Assembly: GCA_045602025.1 (NCBI GenBank)
Contig: JAZSAT010000042.1
Coordinates: forward strand, 1 to 23,215
Reading direction: 5' to 3'
From: RGIG5579 sp045602025
GTDB lineage: Bacteria > Bacillota > Clostridia > Oscillospirales > SIG627
DNA length: 23,215 bases
Part shown: one piece after another, positions 14,485 to 22,955 of the stretch
How the letters are laid out: the number at the start of each line of letters is the position of its first letter
Position numbering within the stretch: the first letter of the stretch is position 1
Notes under the pieces: model-generated
The model's database searches: none
The model's input: the letters and a program-made list of their open reading frames with translations, nothing else
What the model was told of the DNA's origin: nothing
Position numbers and translations under genes: made by a program

Positions 14485-15531
14485 ATGACAAGTGATACTC
14501 TTTTAAAAAAATCGGCATATTTTTACGATCTACCGCAAGAATTGATTGCACAAACCCCTATTTATCCTCGTGATTCGTCGCGTTTTTTGGTTTGTAAAAA
14601 AGACGGCTCTCTTTCTGACCGTGTGTTTTCCGATCTACCTGAACTGCTAAACCCCGGCGATGTTCTTGTGATCAATGAGTCAAAGGTAATTCCTGCTAGA
14701 CTGTATTTAAAGGATATTTTAACCGGTTCACCGATGGAGCTTCTGCTTTTGAAGCAAAAGGAATTAAATCTTTGGTATTCTATGGTTAAACCCGGTAAAA
14801 AAGCAAAGCCGGGCAAGAAGTTTATTTCTGAGAACGGAAAGCTTGTAGCAGAAATCATATCCATTGAAGAAAACGGTGATCGACTGATCCGTTTTTCCTT
14901 TGATGAAAACAAAACCTTTATGGAAGTGCTTGATGAAATCGGAAATATGCCCCTTCCTCCGTATATTACCGAAAAATTAAAAGATAAAAATCGTTATCAA
15001 ACCGTTTATGCGGTCACTGACGGCTCTGCTGCCGCACCGACAGCAGGACTGCATTTTACCCCTGAATTACTTCAAAAGATCCGTGATAAAGGTGTAATTA
15101 TTGCGCCTGTTTTGCTTCATGTAGGTATTGGCACCTTCCGTCCTGTAAAAGAAGAGGATATTACAAAGCATCCGATGCACAGCGAATACTTTTCGGTACC
15201 CGAAGAGACAGCTAAGATCATTTCCAAGGCAAAAGCCGATGGAAGAAGAGTAATTTCTGTCGGTACAACTTCTTGCAGAACCTTAGAAAGCGCCTTTGAT
15301 AAAAAAGGAAATTTAATTCAAAATAATACAAATACTGATATTTTTATTTATCCCGGATATCAGTTTAAAGTGGTAGATTCTCTGATTACAAACTTTCATT
15401 TACCTGAAAGCACACTGATCATGCTTGTTTCTGCTCTTTTGGGATATGAAAACACAATGAAGGCGTATCACTTTGCGGTAGAGAATCGTTTTCGATTCTT
15501 CTCTTTCGGTGATGCGATGATGATTGAATGA
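14485..15531 (+). CDS. queA: S-adenosylmethionine:tRNA ribosyltransferase-isomerase
   Basis: QueA transfers and isomerises the ribose of SAM onto preQ1-modified tRNA, making epoxyqueuosine at the wobble base of tRNAs with GUN anticodons. The 348-residue product matches the family (Bacillus 342) with FYDLPQELIAQTP and RDSSR at the start, VLVINESKVIPARL, APTAGLHFTPELL, HVGIGTFRPV, and NFHLPESTLIMLVSALLG near the end. ATG 14485 has AAGGGA (14473-14478) upstream; an in-frame TTG at 14455 has none. The stop overlaps the miaA start by four bases (ATGA), so the two tRNA modification genes are coupled. tgt is not adjacent. Confidence 0.97.
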   Translation: MTSDTLLKKSAYFYDLPQELIAQTPIYPRDSSRFLVCKKDGSLSDRVFSDLPELLNPGDVLVINESKVIPARLYLKDILTGSPMELLLLKQKELNLWYSMVKPGKKAKPGKKFISENGKLVAEIISIEENGDRLIRFSFDENKTFMEVLDEIGNMPLPPYITEKLKDKNRYQTVYAVTDGSAAAPTAGLHFTPELLQKIRDKGVIIAPVLLHVGIGTFRPVKEEDITKHPMHSEYFSVPEETAKIISKAKADGRRVISVGTTSCRTLESAFDKKGNLIQNNTNTDIFIYPGYQFKVVDSLITNFHLPESTLIMLVSALLGYENTMKAYHFAVENRFRFFSFGDAMMIE

Positions 15532-16463
15532 ACCGTTGTATTGCAATTTTCGGCCCTACTGCTTCCGGTAAATCTTCGCTTGCAATTAAGCTCGCTATTG
15601 AACTCGACGGTGTGATCATTTCTGCGGACTCTATGCAGATCTACAAAGAAATGAATATCGGAACAGCAAAACCAAGCTCTGAGGAATTGAACAAAATTCC
15701 CCATAAACTGATCGACATATGCTCACCGCTTGATGCTTTTTCTGTTTATGACTATAAAAAGAATGCAGAACAGGAAATTGAAAATGCTATTTCAGCCGGA
15801 AAAATTCCAATTGTTGTCGGTGGTACCGGTCTTTATTTTGATGCACTTTTTTATAATACCGAATTTGGTGAAATGGAAATTGATCAGCACATTCATGACT
15901 CCTTGGTTGCTCGGTCCAAACAAGGCGAAAATGCCTTGCTATTAGATGAGCTTACTAAAATTGACCCGGTCTGTGCAGAAAAATTACACGAAAAAGACAC
16001 CAAGCGCATTATCAGAGCACTCGAGGTATATTTGTCTACTGGAACAACATTAACTTCGTATAAAGAAAAATCAAGATTGAAAAGCTGTAAATTTGATTTT
16101 CTGAAGATTTTTCTTGATTATTCTAACCGTGCCCTTTTATATGAAAGAATCAACAAGCGTGTGGATCAAATGATCTCTGCCGGCCTCTTACAAGAAACAA
16201 AACTTCTTTTAGAACAAGGCTTTCTTGATTCTTCTACCGCTGCGCAAGCAATCGGTTATAAAGAGCTTGTTCCGTTTTTAAACGGCGAGAAAGAACTTGT
16301 TGAATGTGTTGATCTCTTAAAGCAAAAAACAAGAAATTATGCAAAAAGGCAGTTAACTTGGTTTCGTCGCTACAGCGATGCCCATCGAATCAAAATGGAC
16401 AGCGTCCGAGATCCGTTTGAAGCTGCTTTCACAATTTGTAAAAATTACTTGAAAGGAGAATAA
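15528..16463 (+). CDS. miaA: tRNA dimethylallyltransferase
   Basis: MiaA adds the dimethylallyl group to A37 of tRNAs that read codons starting with U. The 311-residue protein has the P-loop GPTASGKSSL at residues 9-18, DSMQIYKEMNIGTAKP, VVGGTGLYF, and the C-terminal QAIGYKEL and RNYAKRQLTWFRR motifs, all typical, and a normal length. Its ATG overlaps the queA TGA by four bases. Three bases separate its stop from the HlyD-like gene, whose ribosome binding site (AAAGGAG) lies inside the end of miaA, so the transcript continues into the division cluster. Confidence 0.97.
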   Translation: MNRCIAIFGPTASGKSSLAIKLAIELDGVIISADSMQIYKEMNIGTAKPSSEELNKIPHKLIDICSPLDAFSVYDYKKNAEQEIENAISAGKIPIVVGGTGLYFDALFYNTEFGEMEIDQHIHDSLVARSKQGENALLLDELTKIDPVCAEKLHEKDTKRIIRALEVYLSTGTTLTSYKEKSRLKSCKFDFLKIFLDYSNRALLYERINKRVDQMISAGLLQETKLLLEQGFLDSSTAAQAIGYKELVPFLNGEKELVECVDLLKQKTRNYAKRQLTWFRRYSDAHRIKMDSVRDPFEAAFTICKNYLKGE

Positions 16464-16465
16464 AA

Positions 16466-17704
16466 ATGAATGCAAAAAAGCCCCTGATCAATCTTGCAGT
16501 CTTTTTGCTTTCCTGCTTTGTAATTTTGTATGCGATCATTCAGCTGATCTCCGGTTTAACATCCGATGTTTCTTTTGAATACGCTTCTGTTCAAAAGGTT
16601 GAAAATTTCATAGAAAAGAATGCGTATGTCATTAGAAACGAATCTATTGTATATGCGGAAAACAGCGGTGTTTTATCTTATTCTGTCCGTGAATCGGAAA
16701 AAATCGGTGTTGACGATCTGATCGCCTCTGTGTATTCCTCGCAAAACGGCATCAATCTTCAAAATGAAATCGAAGAGATTGAGCAGAAAATTGAAATTCT
16801 ATCTCGTTCTTCCATTGATACCGGCTATCTGACTTCTAATATCGCAAAAGTGGATGAACGAATTTTTGGTTCATTGGTTGATGTGAGATCCGCTACCAAG
16901 GAAAATGATCTTACTTTGATTTCGTCTTTTAAGGAAGAGCTTTTGATCGATATCAATAAGCGACAGCTCATTACATCCGGTATGTCTGATTTTTCTCAGC
17001 AAATCAATGAATTACAGGCAAAAAAAGATAAACTTACCTCCTCCATGCAAAATCCTCTTTCAACGGTTTATGCTGAAAAGCCAGGATATTTTTCTACTTT
17101 GCTGGACGGCTACGAAACCGTTTTTACACCTGAAAAAATTAAAAATATGAATTTATCCGACTATGACAAGATCATCGGTGAAGACGCGGCTTCGTATACA
17201 GAATCTGCAATCGGTAAGCTCATTACTGATTTTGACTGGTATACTATGTGTGAAGTAACCACGGAAGAAGCTGACAAATTTGTTGTTGGCCAAAGTTATC
17301 CAATTTCATTTTTATATTCGTCAGGCAGACAAGTCGACGCCGTTTTGCAAAGAAAAATCAGTCAGACTGATTCTACAAGAGCAGTTCTTATTTTTATTAT
17401 TCAAGAGGTTCCCTCTGACTTTGATTACACAAGACGACAGCCCGTCAAGATCATTCTTGAATCCAACAAAGGAGTCAGCTTTCCCTCTTCCGCGCTCAGA
17501 ATGGTTGATGGGGTTCAGGGAGTATATATTGTTGCAGGAAATGTGATCGAATTTAAGAAGGTTGACATTATCTCTTCTACCGAATCGAGATATTTAAGTC
17601 GATCTTATGAAAAAACAGACCCAAAGAGTAAGGAATATTTATCTAAATTTGATCGTGTTGTCTTAGAAGGAAAGGATCTTTATGTTGGAAAAATTCTCGA
17701 CTGA
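16466..17704 (+). CDS. HlyD-like membrane-anchored adaptor protein, role unknown
   Basis: This 412-residue protein has one N-terminal membrane segment (about residues 8-29) and a large extracytoplasmic part. A lipoyl/barrel-sandwich half (about 60-95, around AENSGVLSYSV), a long charged helical section suited to a coiled-coil hairpin (about 100-195), a second sandwich half (about 200-215) and a beta-barrel-like C-terminus follow the HlyD/membrane-fusion-protein plan. No ABC or RND transporter gene lies beside it, and a Gram-positive cell has no outer membrane to bridge. It sits directly before yggS-sepF-yggT-divIVA and overlaps yggS by 23 bases, which suggests an envelope or division role (inference). 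Family assignment is moderate. Confidence 0.72.
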   Translation: MNAKKPLINLAVFLLSCFVILYAIIQLISGLTSDVSFEYASVQKVENFIEKNAYVIRNESIVYAENSGVLSYSVRESEKIGVDDLIASVYSSQNGINLQNEIEEIEQKIEILSRSSIDTGYLTSNIAKVDERIFGSLVDVRSATKENDLTLISSFKEELLIDINKRQLITSGMSDFSQQINELQAKKDKLTSSMQNPLSTVYAEKPGYFSTLLDGYETVFTPEKIKNMNLSDYDKIIGEDAASYTESAIGKLITDFDWYTMCEVTTEEADKFVVGQSYPISFLYSSGRQVDAVLQRKISQTDSTRAVLIFIIQEVPSDFDYTRRQPVKIILESNKGVSFPSSALRMVDGVQGVYIVAGNVIEFKKVDIISSTESRYLSRSYEKTDPKSKEYLSKFDRVVLEGKDLYVGKILD

Positions 17705-18422
17705 TGGCGTTCTTAACTCTGATAAAAAAGAGGAGATCCGCTCGCGTATAGAAAAAATCAAGAAAAAAATTTCAGAAAGTGAAAAGAAAAGCCCTTATCA
17801 TCAAAAAACAAAACTGCTTCTCGCAACAAAAACAAGATCTCCCCAGGAAATTAACTTTGCAATCTCTCTCGGTGTTGACTGTATCGGTGAAAACCGTGTT
17901 CAGGAGCTTCTGGACAAATATGATCACATTAATAAAGAAAATGTTGAGATTCATTTTATCGGCGCACTGCAAACAAATAAAGTCAAGTACATCATTGATA
18001 AGGTAAATATGATCCATTCTCTTGATCGGATTTCTCTTGCGAAGGAAATTGACAGACAGGCAAAAAAATTAGGAATCGTGATGAATGTTCTTTGTGAGGT
18101 AAATATCGGTCTTGAAGATTCAAAATCCGGTATAAATCCTGATGATGTTTTCAACTTTTTACAAGAAGTTTCAAAATTTGACAATATTCGTGTGTGCGGT
18201 CTTATGGCAATCCCGCCAATTTTAACCTCAATTTCGACACAAAAAGAATATTTTCAAAAAATTATGGATTTATATATTGACATATCAGCAAAAAAAATAG
18301 ATAATATTAGTATGTCTGTACTTTCATTTGGTATGTCCTCCGATTATGACCTTGCAGTGGAATGCGGTTCCACAATTGTCCGTATCGGAACGGCAGCATT
18401 TGGAGAAAGAATTTATTTTTAA
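17682..18422 (+). CDS. YggS/YlmE family pyridoxal-phosphate homeostasis protein
   Basis: This 246-residue member of the COG0325 family is a single-domain PLP-binding TIM-barrel protein without known catalytic activity that keeps free PLP in balance. The PLP-binding lysine is Lys50 in LLLATKTRSPQEI. Other landmarks are GENRVQELLDKY, HFIGALQTNKVK, HSLDR, EVNIG...KSG, and the phosphate-binding end SFGMSSDYDLAVECGSTIVRIGTAAFG, given here only in outline. ATG 17682 has AAAGGA at 17671-17676 and lies within the 3' end of the HlyD-like gene. It is ylmE in the Bacillus ylm division cluster, and the order yggS-sepF-yggT here is the same. Confidence 0.94.
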   Translation: MLEKFSTDGVLNSDKKEEIRSRIEKIKKKISESEKKSPYHQKTKLLLATKTRSPQEINFAISLGVDCIGENRVQELLDKYDHINKENVEIHFIGALQTNKVKYIIDKVNMIHSLDRISLAKEIDRQAKKLGIVMNVLCEVNIGLEDSKSGINPDDVFNFLQEVSKFDNIRVCGLMAIPPILTSISTQKEYFQKIMDLYIDISAKKIDNISMSVLSFGMSSDYDLAVECGSTIVRIGTAAFGERIYF

Positions 18423-18445
18423 ATATATTTTGGAGGAAAAATAAT

Positions 18446-18889
18446 ATGGGAATCAAAAATGCATTGAACAACTTCATTTTTGGAAAGGAAGAAGATACTG
18501 TAGGTTACGAGTCTGAAATGGACAACGAATATGATGATTTTGACATCACCGAAGCTGCAGGCGAGGAGCATGATAACAGAGTTTCTTCCGGCGTAAGCGT
18601 TTCAAGCGGCACTTCCATTGAAATGGTCGTTGTAAAGCCCGAAAAGCTCGAAACCGTAACTCAGATCGCTGACTATCTTGTTGACCGCAAGACCATTCTT
18701 CTTAACCTCGAGGAGACCAACAAGGAAACCGCTCGTCGTTTGATCGATTTTCTTAACGGTGTTGCTTATGCAATTAACGGCGACCTTAGAAAGGTTGCAA
18801 CCAATACTTATGTAATCACCCCCAGCAATGTTGAGCTTTCCGGTGAAAAGATCACCGCAAGTGCCGAAGCTTCTTTCGATAAGGAATAA
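18446..18889 (+). CDS. sepF: Cell division protein SepF
   Basis: SepF polymerises into rings, binds the FtsZ C-terminus and the membrane, and shapes the Gram-positive division septum. The 147-residue protein starts with a short amphipathic membrane-binding helix (IKNALNNFIFG), followed by a variable acidic linker. The SepF core runs from about residue 60 to 140, with TQIADYLVDRKTILLNLE, RRLIDFLNGVAYAINGDL and TYVITPSNVE. ATG 18446 is fixed by GGAGG at 18432-18436. It lies 23 bases after yggS and 6 bases before the yggT-like gene, in conserved order. Confidence 0.96.
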   Translation: MGIKNALNNFIFGKEEDTVGYESEMDNEYDDFDITEAAGEEHDNRVSSGVSVSSGTSIEMVVVKPEKLETVTQIADYLVDRKTILLNLEETNKETARRLIDFLNGVAYAINGDLRKVATNTYVITPSNVELSGEKITASAEASFDKE

Positions 18890-18895
18890 TTCATC

Positions 18896-19177
18896 TTGGC
18901 ATTTGTCGTCTACTGCATTGTTTCTGTTGTTTCGCTGGCAGTTTTTCTTTTACAGATTCTGATGGTTGTCAGGGCAATTATGTCTTGGCTTCCTTTTGAC
19001 GATTCTTCCCCGCTTCAACGCTTTATTTTTTGCGTAACAGAGCCTGTAATTCTTCCTGTGCGCAATTTGCTATCAAAATCCGATTTCATTTCCGGATTAC
19101 CTATTGATATTTCTTTTTTGGTTACATATATGATTTTGACATTTGTTTCATACTTGTTACCAACAGTTAATTTTTGA
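18896..19177 (+). CDS. YggT/YlmG family membrane protein
   Basis: This 93-residue protein has two membrane segments (about residues 3-27 and 65-90) flanking the family signature RAIMSWLPFDDSSPLQRF and TEPVILPVRNLL. The family (PF02325) is linked to division-site and membrane organisation but is not biochemically defined. The start is TTG 18896, with AAGGA (18881-18885) inside the end of sepF; no ATG fits. It is ylmG in the Bacillus ylm order. The S4-domain gene ylmH, which usually follows, is missing here, and divIVA comes next. Confidence 0.9.
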   Translation: MAFVVYCIVSVVSLAVFLLQILMVVRAIMSWLPFDDSSPLQRFIFCVTEPVILPVRNLLSKSDFISGLPIDISFLVTYMILTFVSYLLPTVNF

Positions 19178-19197
19178 AACGAAAGGACTCTCTTCCA

Positions 19198-19770
19198 ATG
19201 ATCGCCCCTCATGAATTAAAAAACAAAACCTTTTCAAGAGCTGTCCGCGGATATAATCCCGTAGAAGTTGATGAATATTTTGATTTTTTAATAGAAAAAT
19301 ATACCGAGGCTTACAAAGCAGCTTCCGAATTTGAGCAAAAGCTCAATCAAGTCGAAGCAAAGTATGACGAACTGTCTAATGAAGAAGCATCCATTCGTTC
19401 CGCAATTTTGAAAGCACAAAAGCTGGGTGAAGCGATCGTCAACAATGCAAACAAAGAAGCCAAAGAGATCAAGGCTGATCTTTCTGCTCGTTGTGATGCA
19501 CTGATTGCAGAAGCAAAAAGCAAGGTTGAGGCAGAAAAAGAAAATATTGCGGTTTTAAGAAAATCCGCCGTAGAATTCCAGCATAAGCTTTACTCTGAAT
19601 ATGTAAAGCATGTTGAAATGATTAAAGGCATGAATCTTGAAGATATGACAGATCCTGCGGATATGACCGAAGAAAATCGTGTGTTTGAAGAAGCAAAAAA
19701 TGCATCTTTTCAAAGTTCTGATGTTACTATCATTACCGATAACGAAATAACAGAACAAAATCAAATTTGA
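19198..19770 (+). CDS. divIVA: DivIVA family protein
   Basis: DivIVA is a coiled-coil scaffold that collects at negatively curved membrane (poles and septa) and positions division, wall-growth or chromosome-anchoring proteins. The 190-residue product has the N-terminal membrane-binding domain with FSRAVRGYNPVEVDEYFDFL at residues 12-31, then a long coiled coil (about 35-150) rich in Ala, Glu and Lys, and an acidic tail. ATG 19198 is preceded by AAAGGA (19182-19187). A hairpin without a T run follows, so lspA may be partly read from the same transcript. Confidence 0.93.
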   Translation: MIAPHELKNKTFSRAVRGYNPVEVDEYFDFLIEKYTEAYKAASEFEQKLNQVEAKYDELSNEEASIRSAILKAQKLGEAIVNNANKEAKEIKADLSARCDALIAEAKSKVEAEKENIAVLRKSAVEFQHKLYSEYVKHVEMIKGMNLEDMTDPADMTEENRVFEEAKNASFQSSDVTIITDNEITEQNQI

Positions 19771-19778
19771 TTTTTTAG

Positions 19779-19806
19779 CGAAGGCCGCAGAAGTGCGGCC
19801 TATTCG
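19779..19806 (+). other. GC-rich hairpin between divIVA and lspA
   Basis: GGCCGCA (19783-19789) pairs with TGCGGCC (19794-19800) around loop GAAG, and outer CGAA/TTCG bases can extend it past a 2-nt bulge. No T run follows on either strand, so it is more likely an mRNA-stability or weak pausing element than a terminator. Confidence 0.55.
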
Positions 19807-19824
19807 TTGTTAAAGGGAAGTTTT

Positions 19825-20298
19825 ATGACGATTACAATTATTGTTTTTTTAATCGTTTTACTCGATCAAGCGTCAAAGTATTTAGCAAATTTGTATTTAA
19901 ACGGAAACCCCTCTTTTCTTGTTATTCCGAACATCCTTTCTTTTCAGTATCATGAAAATAAAGGCGCTGCCTGGGGAATCCTAGCCGATCATAGATGGGT
20001 TTTTATGCTCATTTCTACCATTGCAATTGTCGCAATTATCATTTTTCTTTTTTATACGAAAAACGAAAATCAACCCTTTTTATTCAGACTTTCTCTTGCT
20101 TTTTTTGTAGGTGGAGGAATCGGAAATATGATCGACCGTATCTTTCTTGGCTATGTAATTGATTTTCTTCAATTTGAGTTTATTGACTTTCCCATCTTCA
20201 ACATTGCTGACAGTTTTATAACAATTGGCGCAGTAATTATGATCATTTCATTGATTTTGGATACTGTTTCAGAATTAAAATTAAAAAAACATGAATGA
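19825..20298 (+). CDS. lspA: Lipoprotein signal peptidase (signal peptidase II)
   Basis: LspA cleaves the signal peptide of prolipoproteins after lipidation, within the membrane. The 157-residue protein has four membrane segments and the family motifs LLDQASKYL, HENKGAAWGI, GGGIGNMIDRIFLGYVIDF and FNIADSFI. The two catalytic aspartates are Asp113 (VIDF) and Asp129 (NIADS). ATG 19825 has AAGGGA upstream, so a longer in-frame start at 19807 is rejected. It overlaps the following pseudouridine synthase gene by 8 bases. The lspA-rluD pair is a common arrangement in Firmicutes. Confidence 0.97.
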   Translation: MTITIIVFLIVLLDQASKYLANLYLNGNPSFLVIPNILSFQYHENKGAAWGILADHRWVFMLISTIAIVAIIIFLFYTKNENQPFLFRLSLAFFVGGGIGNMIDRIFLGYVIDFLQFEFIDFPIFNIADSFITIGAVIMIISLILDTVSELKLKKHE

Positions 20299-21208
20299 AA
20301 ACATTTACATTTGCAATGAAGATCTGATCAGGCTGGACGCTTATCTTTCTAAAATATCCGAGCTTTCTCGTTCCAGATGTGTCCAACTGATCGAAGACGG
20401 TCTTGTTCTTGTAAATCAGCAGCAAAGAAGCAAAAATTTCAAGTTGACTCTTGGCGATGAAATTGCGTTTCGGATTCCTGATGATGAAGAGATTGATGCA
20501 AAACCGGAAAACATTCCGCTTGACATATTTTATGAAGACAGCGATATCATTGTGGTAAACAAGCCGCAAGGAATGGTCGTACACCCTGCTCCCGGAAATT
20601 CAAGCGGAACCTTGGTAAATGCACTTTTATATCATTGCAAAGACTCTCTTTCCGGTATTAACGGAAAACTCAGACCCGGCATTGTTCACCGTATTGACAA
20701 AGACACCAGTGGACTTGTCATCATTGCTAAAAACGATTTAGCACACAACAACTTATCTTTAATGTTTAAAGAGCATTCGTTCACAAGAAAATATCAAGCT
20801 ATTCTTTACGGAGGTCCAAAGGAGGATTCCGGGACCGTTTCTCTTGCTATTGGCAGGAGTAAAAAGGATCGCAAAAAAATGGCTTTTTATCCTCTTGGTA
20901 CTCCTAACGCAAAGGATGCTGTTACTCATTTTCAGGTTTTGGAGCGTTTTAATGGTTACAGCCTTGTTGAATTGACTTTAGAAACCGGCAGAACCCACCA
21001 GATTCGAGTACATATGCTATCTAAATCTTGTCCTATTTTGGCAGATCCATTATATGCACCGAACAGAAAAAATTTCGAACTTTCCGGACAATGTCTCCAT
21101 GCTAAAGTCATCGGTTTTAAACACCCGATTTCCGGTAAGGAAATGTATTTTGATGCTCCCCTACCCTCGTATTTTACAAATGTTCTTGAAGAGATTAAAA
21201 AAATATAA
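20291..21208 (+). CDS. RluA/RluD family pseudouridine synthase
   Basis: This 305-residue protein has an N-terminal S4 RNA-binding domain (about residues 10-60, with RLDAYLSKISELSRSRCVQL) and a catalytic pseudouridine synthase domain with IIVVNKPQGMVVHPAPG, the catalytic Asp136 in HRIDKDTSGL, and TGRTHQIRVHM. RluD isomerises uridines in helix 69 of 23S rRNA. Paralogues act on other sites, so the exact target is not certain, but the domain set and the position after lspA match the RluD/YlyB group. It starts within the last codons of lspA and is followed 6 bases later by a HAD phosphatase gene. Confidence 0.94.
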   Translation: MNENIYICNEDLIRLDAYLSKISELSRSRCVQLIEDGLVLVNQQQRSKNFKLTLGDEIAFRIPDDEEIDAKPENIPLDIFYEDSDIIVVNKPQGMVVHPAPGNSSGTLVNALLYHCKDSLSGINGKLRPGIVHRIDKDTSGLVIIAKNDLAHNNLSLMFKEHSFTRKYQAILYGGPKEDSGTVSLAIGRSKKDRKKMAFYPLGTPNAKDAVTHFQVLERFNGYSLVELTLETGRTHQIRVHMLSKSCPILADPLYAPNRKNFELSGQCLHAKVIGFKHPISGKEMYFDAPLPSYFTNVLEEIKKI

Positions 21209-21214
21209 GTAGAC

Positions 21215-22075
21215 ATGAATAAATTTGAAAATCTAATTATCGTTTCCGATATGGACGGAACCTTTTTCGGCGAAAAAGCGACTGTTCTTCCTAAAAATTT
21301 AGATGCAATTCGTTATTTTCAGGAAAACGGAGGAATGTTTACACTTGCAACAGGCAGAGATTACAGAATATTAGAACATCTTTATTCCGATTTGTGTAAT
21401 TACTTGTCTTGTCCTGCAATTTTGTGTAATGGATCTTATCTTTATGATTTTAACTCTAAAGAAAAGCTTTTCGAAATTGAAATTGATAAGGATGAGGTTA
21501 TCAATACAGTTTCAGCAATTAAGGAAGTGATTCCGGAAGCAACCTATCGAATCAGCTTTGATCAAGGGTTTCTTTGCGATATAAATAACAGTCTTCCTTT
21601 CAGCAAAGAGCTTGCTAACGATCTTTTACCCATTCTTATTATTGACGATCCAAAAAAATACAAAAAATTTCCTTGGCATAAGCTTGTTTTCAGTGCAAAT
21701 GGGTTGAAGGGCGCTTCTTCAGATGGTCTTTCTCCTGTTGATAACAATTGGATATCAAGAGCAGAAAACATCATTTCTAAAATTGAATTTAAGAACATTT
21801 CTTATACCACCTCTTCAAGCACCTTGCTCGAATTATTACCAAAGAAAGCAAGCAAAGGAAAGGCCTTAAAGAATCTTAAGAATCTATTTTCTGATCGAAA
21901 GATCATTTGTGTGGGAGACTACTACAACGATGTGGATATGCTGAAGTCAGCTGACATTCCTGCCTGTCCCGAAAACGCTCTTGATGAAGTCAAGAGTATT
22001 TGTCAGATTCATCTCTGCAATCACCGTGAAGGTTGCATTGCAGATTTGATATATAAATTGGATTCCATTGTATAA
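21215..22075 (+). CDS. Cof-type HAD superfamily phosphatase
   Basis: This 286-residue phosphatase of the HAD IIB (Cof/YidA) subfamily has motif I SDMDGTFFG (Asp12 nucleophile, Asp14 acid), FTLATGRDYR (motif II), the late LLPKKASKGKAL lysine (motif III) and ICVGDYYNDVDMLKSAD (motif IV), with a large C2 cap in the middle. Such enzymes hydrolyse sugar phosphates, PLP or other small phosphates; the substrate cannot be told from sequence. No clear ribosome binding site precedes ATG 21215, which lies 6 bases after the pseudouridine synthase stop, so it is probably translated by coupling. Confidence 0.9.
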   Translation: MNKFENLIIVSDMDGTFFGEKATVLPKNLDAIRYFQENGGMFTLATGRDYRILEHLYSDLCNYLSCPAILCNGSYLYDFNSKEKLFEIEIDKDEVINTVSAIKEVIPEATYRISFDQGFLCDINNSLPFSKELANDLLPILIIDDPKKYKKFPWHKLVFSANGLKGASSDGLSPVDNNWISRAENIISKIEFKNISYTTSSSTLLELLPKKASKGKALKNLKNLFSDRKIICVGDYYNDVDMLKSADIPACPENALDEVKSICQIHLCNHREGCIADLIYKLDSIV

Positions 22076-22097
22076 CTATAATATTGGAGGAAAAAAC

Positions 22098-22934
22098 ATG
22101 GAAAATCAAAAAAAGCTTGAGCTTCAAAAAATCGCAACCAAAATCAGACTCGGTATTCTTGAAGAGATCTATAGCGCATCTTCCGGACACCCCGGCGGAT
22201 CTCTCTCCATCGCCGACATTCTTACTTATCTTTTCTTTGAAAAGATGAACATCAACCCCGAAGATCCCAAAATGGCCGATCGCGACCGTTTGGTTCTTTC
22301 TAAGGGCCACACTGCTCCCGCTTTGTATGCTACTCTTGCAAATCGCGGATACTTTAGCACCGATATGCTGAAAACCTTCAGAAATAAGAGCAGCATTCTT
22401 CAAGGTCACCCTGATATGAAGCACATTCCCGGTGTAGATATGTCTTCCGGTTCTCTCGGCCAGGGCATTTCCGCAGCCTGCGGTATGGCTCTCAGCGCAA
22501 AGCTTGACAACAAGAACTACAAGGTTTATACCATCCTCGGCGATGGCGAGCTTGAAGAAGGTCAGGTATGGGAAGCTGCTATGTTTGCAGCTCACTACAA
22601 GCTGAATAACCTCTGTGCATTCATCGACTTCAACGGTCTTCAGATTGATGGCGATATCACCAAGGTTATGAATCCCACCCCCATTGATGCTAAGTTTGAA
22701 GCATTTGGCTGGAATGTAAAAGTAATCAACGGTCATGACCTTGATGAAATCGAAGCAGCTGTTGCTGAATCTGAAAAGAGCGACAAGCCCTTTGCAATCA
22801 TCTGCAAATGTATCAAGGGTAAGGGCGTTTCCTTCATGGAAAACCAGGCTGGTTGGCACGGCAACGCTCCCAACGCAGAACAGTACGAAGCAGCAAAAAC
22901 TGAACTTGAAGCAGCACTTGCCGCATTGAACTAA
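22098..22934 (+). CDS. Transketolase, N-terminal (thiamine diphosphate-binding) subunit
   Basis: This 278-residue protein is the N-terminal half of a split transketolase, an enzyme of the non-oxidative pentose phosphate pathway that moves two-carbon units between sugar phosphates using thiamine diphosphate. Landmarks are SSGHPGGSLSIADIL, SKGHTAPALYA, MSSGSLGQGISAACGMA, and the diphosphate/Mg motif LGDGELEEGQVWEA, with FIDFNGLQIDG. ATG 22098 has GGAGG upstream. The C-terminal subunit follows 21 bases later. Split transketolases are common in Firmicutes and Archaea. Codons end in C more often than in the neighbouring HAD gene, as expected for a highly expressed enzyme (inference). Confidence 0.96.
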   Translation: MENQKKLELQKIATKIRLGILEEIYSASSGHPGGSLSIADILTYLFFEKMNINPEDPKMADRDRLVLSKGHTAPALYATLANRGYFSTDMLKTFRNKSSILQGHPDMKHIPGVDMSSGSLGQGISAACGMALSAKLDNKNYKVYTILGDGELEEGQVWEAAMFAAHYKLNNLCAFIDFNGLQIDGDITKVMNPTPIDAKFEAFGWNVKVINGHDLDEIEAAVAESEKSDKPFAIICKCIKGKGVSFMENQAGWHGNAPNAEQYEAAKTELEAALAALN

Positions 22935-22955
22935 TCAGAAAGGTAGGATTGAAAT

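Noticed and set aside
19136..19164. TTGACA upstream of divIVA
   Set aside because: A perfect -35 box, but nothing resembling a -10 at the right spacing (TACCAA at best), and it lies inside the yggT-like coding region.
22033..22082. Possible promoter before the transketolase genes (TATAAT at 22077-22082)
   Set aside because: No -35 hexamer at 16-18 bp, and transcription from it would begin at or after the ribosome binding site.
21990..22859. Long open frame (289 codons) on the minus strand opposite the transketolase subunit
   Set aside because: It is antisense to a strongly conserved enzyme, has no ribosome binding site, and its translation looks like no known protein; it is a by-product of the codon bias of the real gene.
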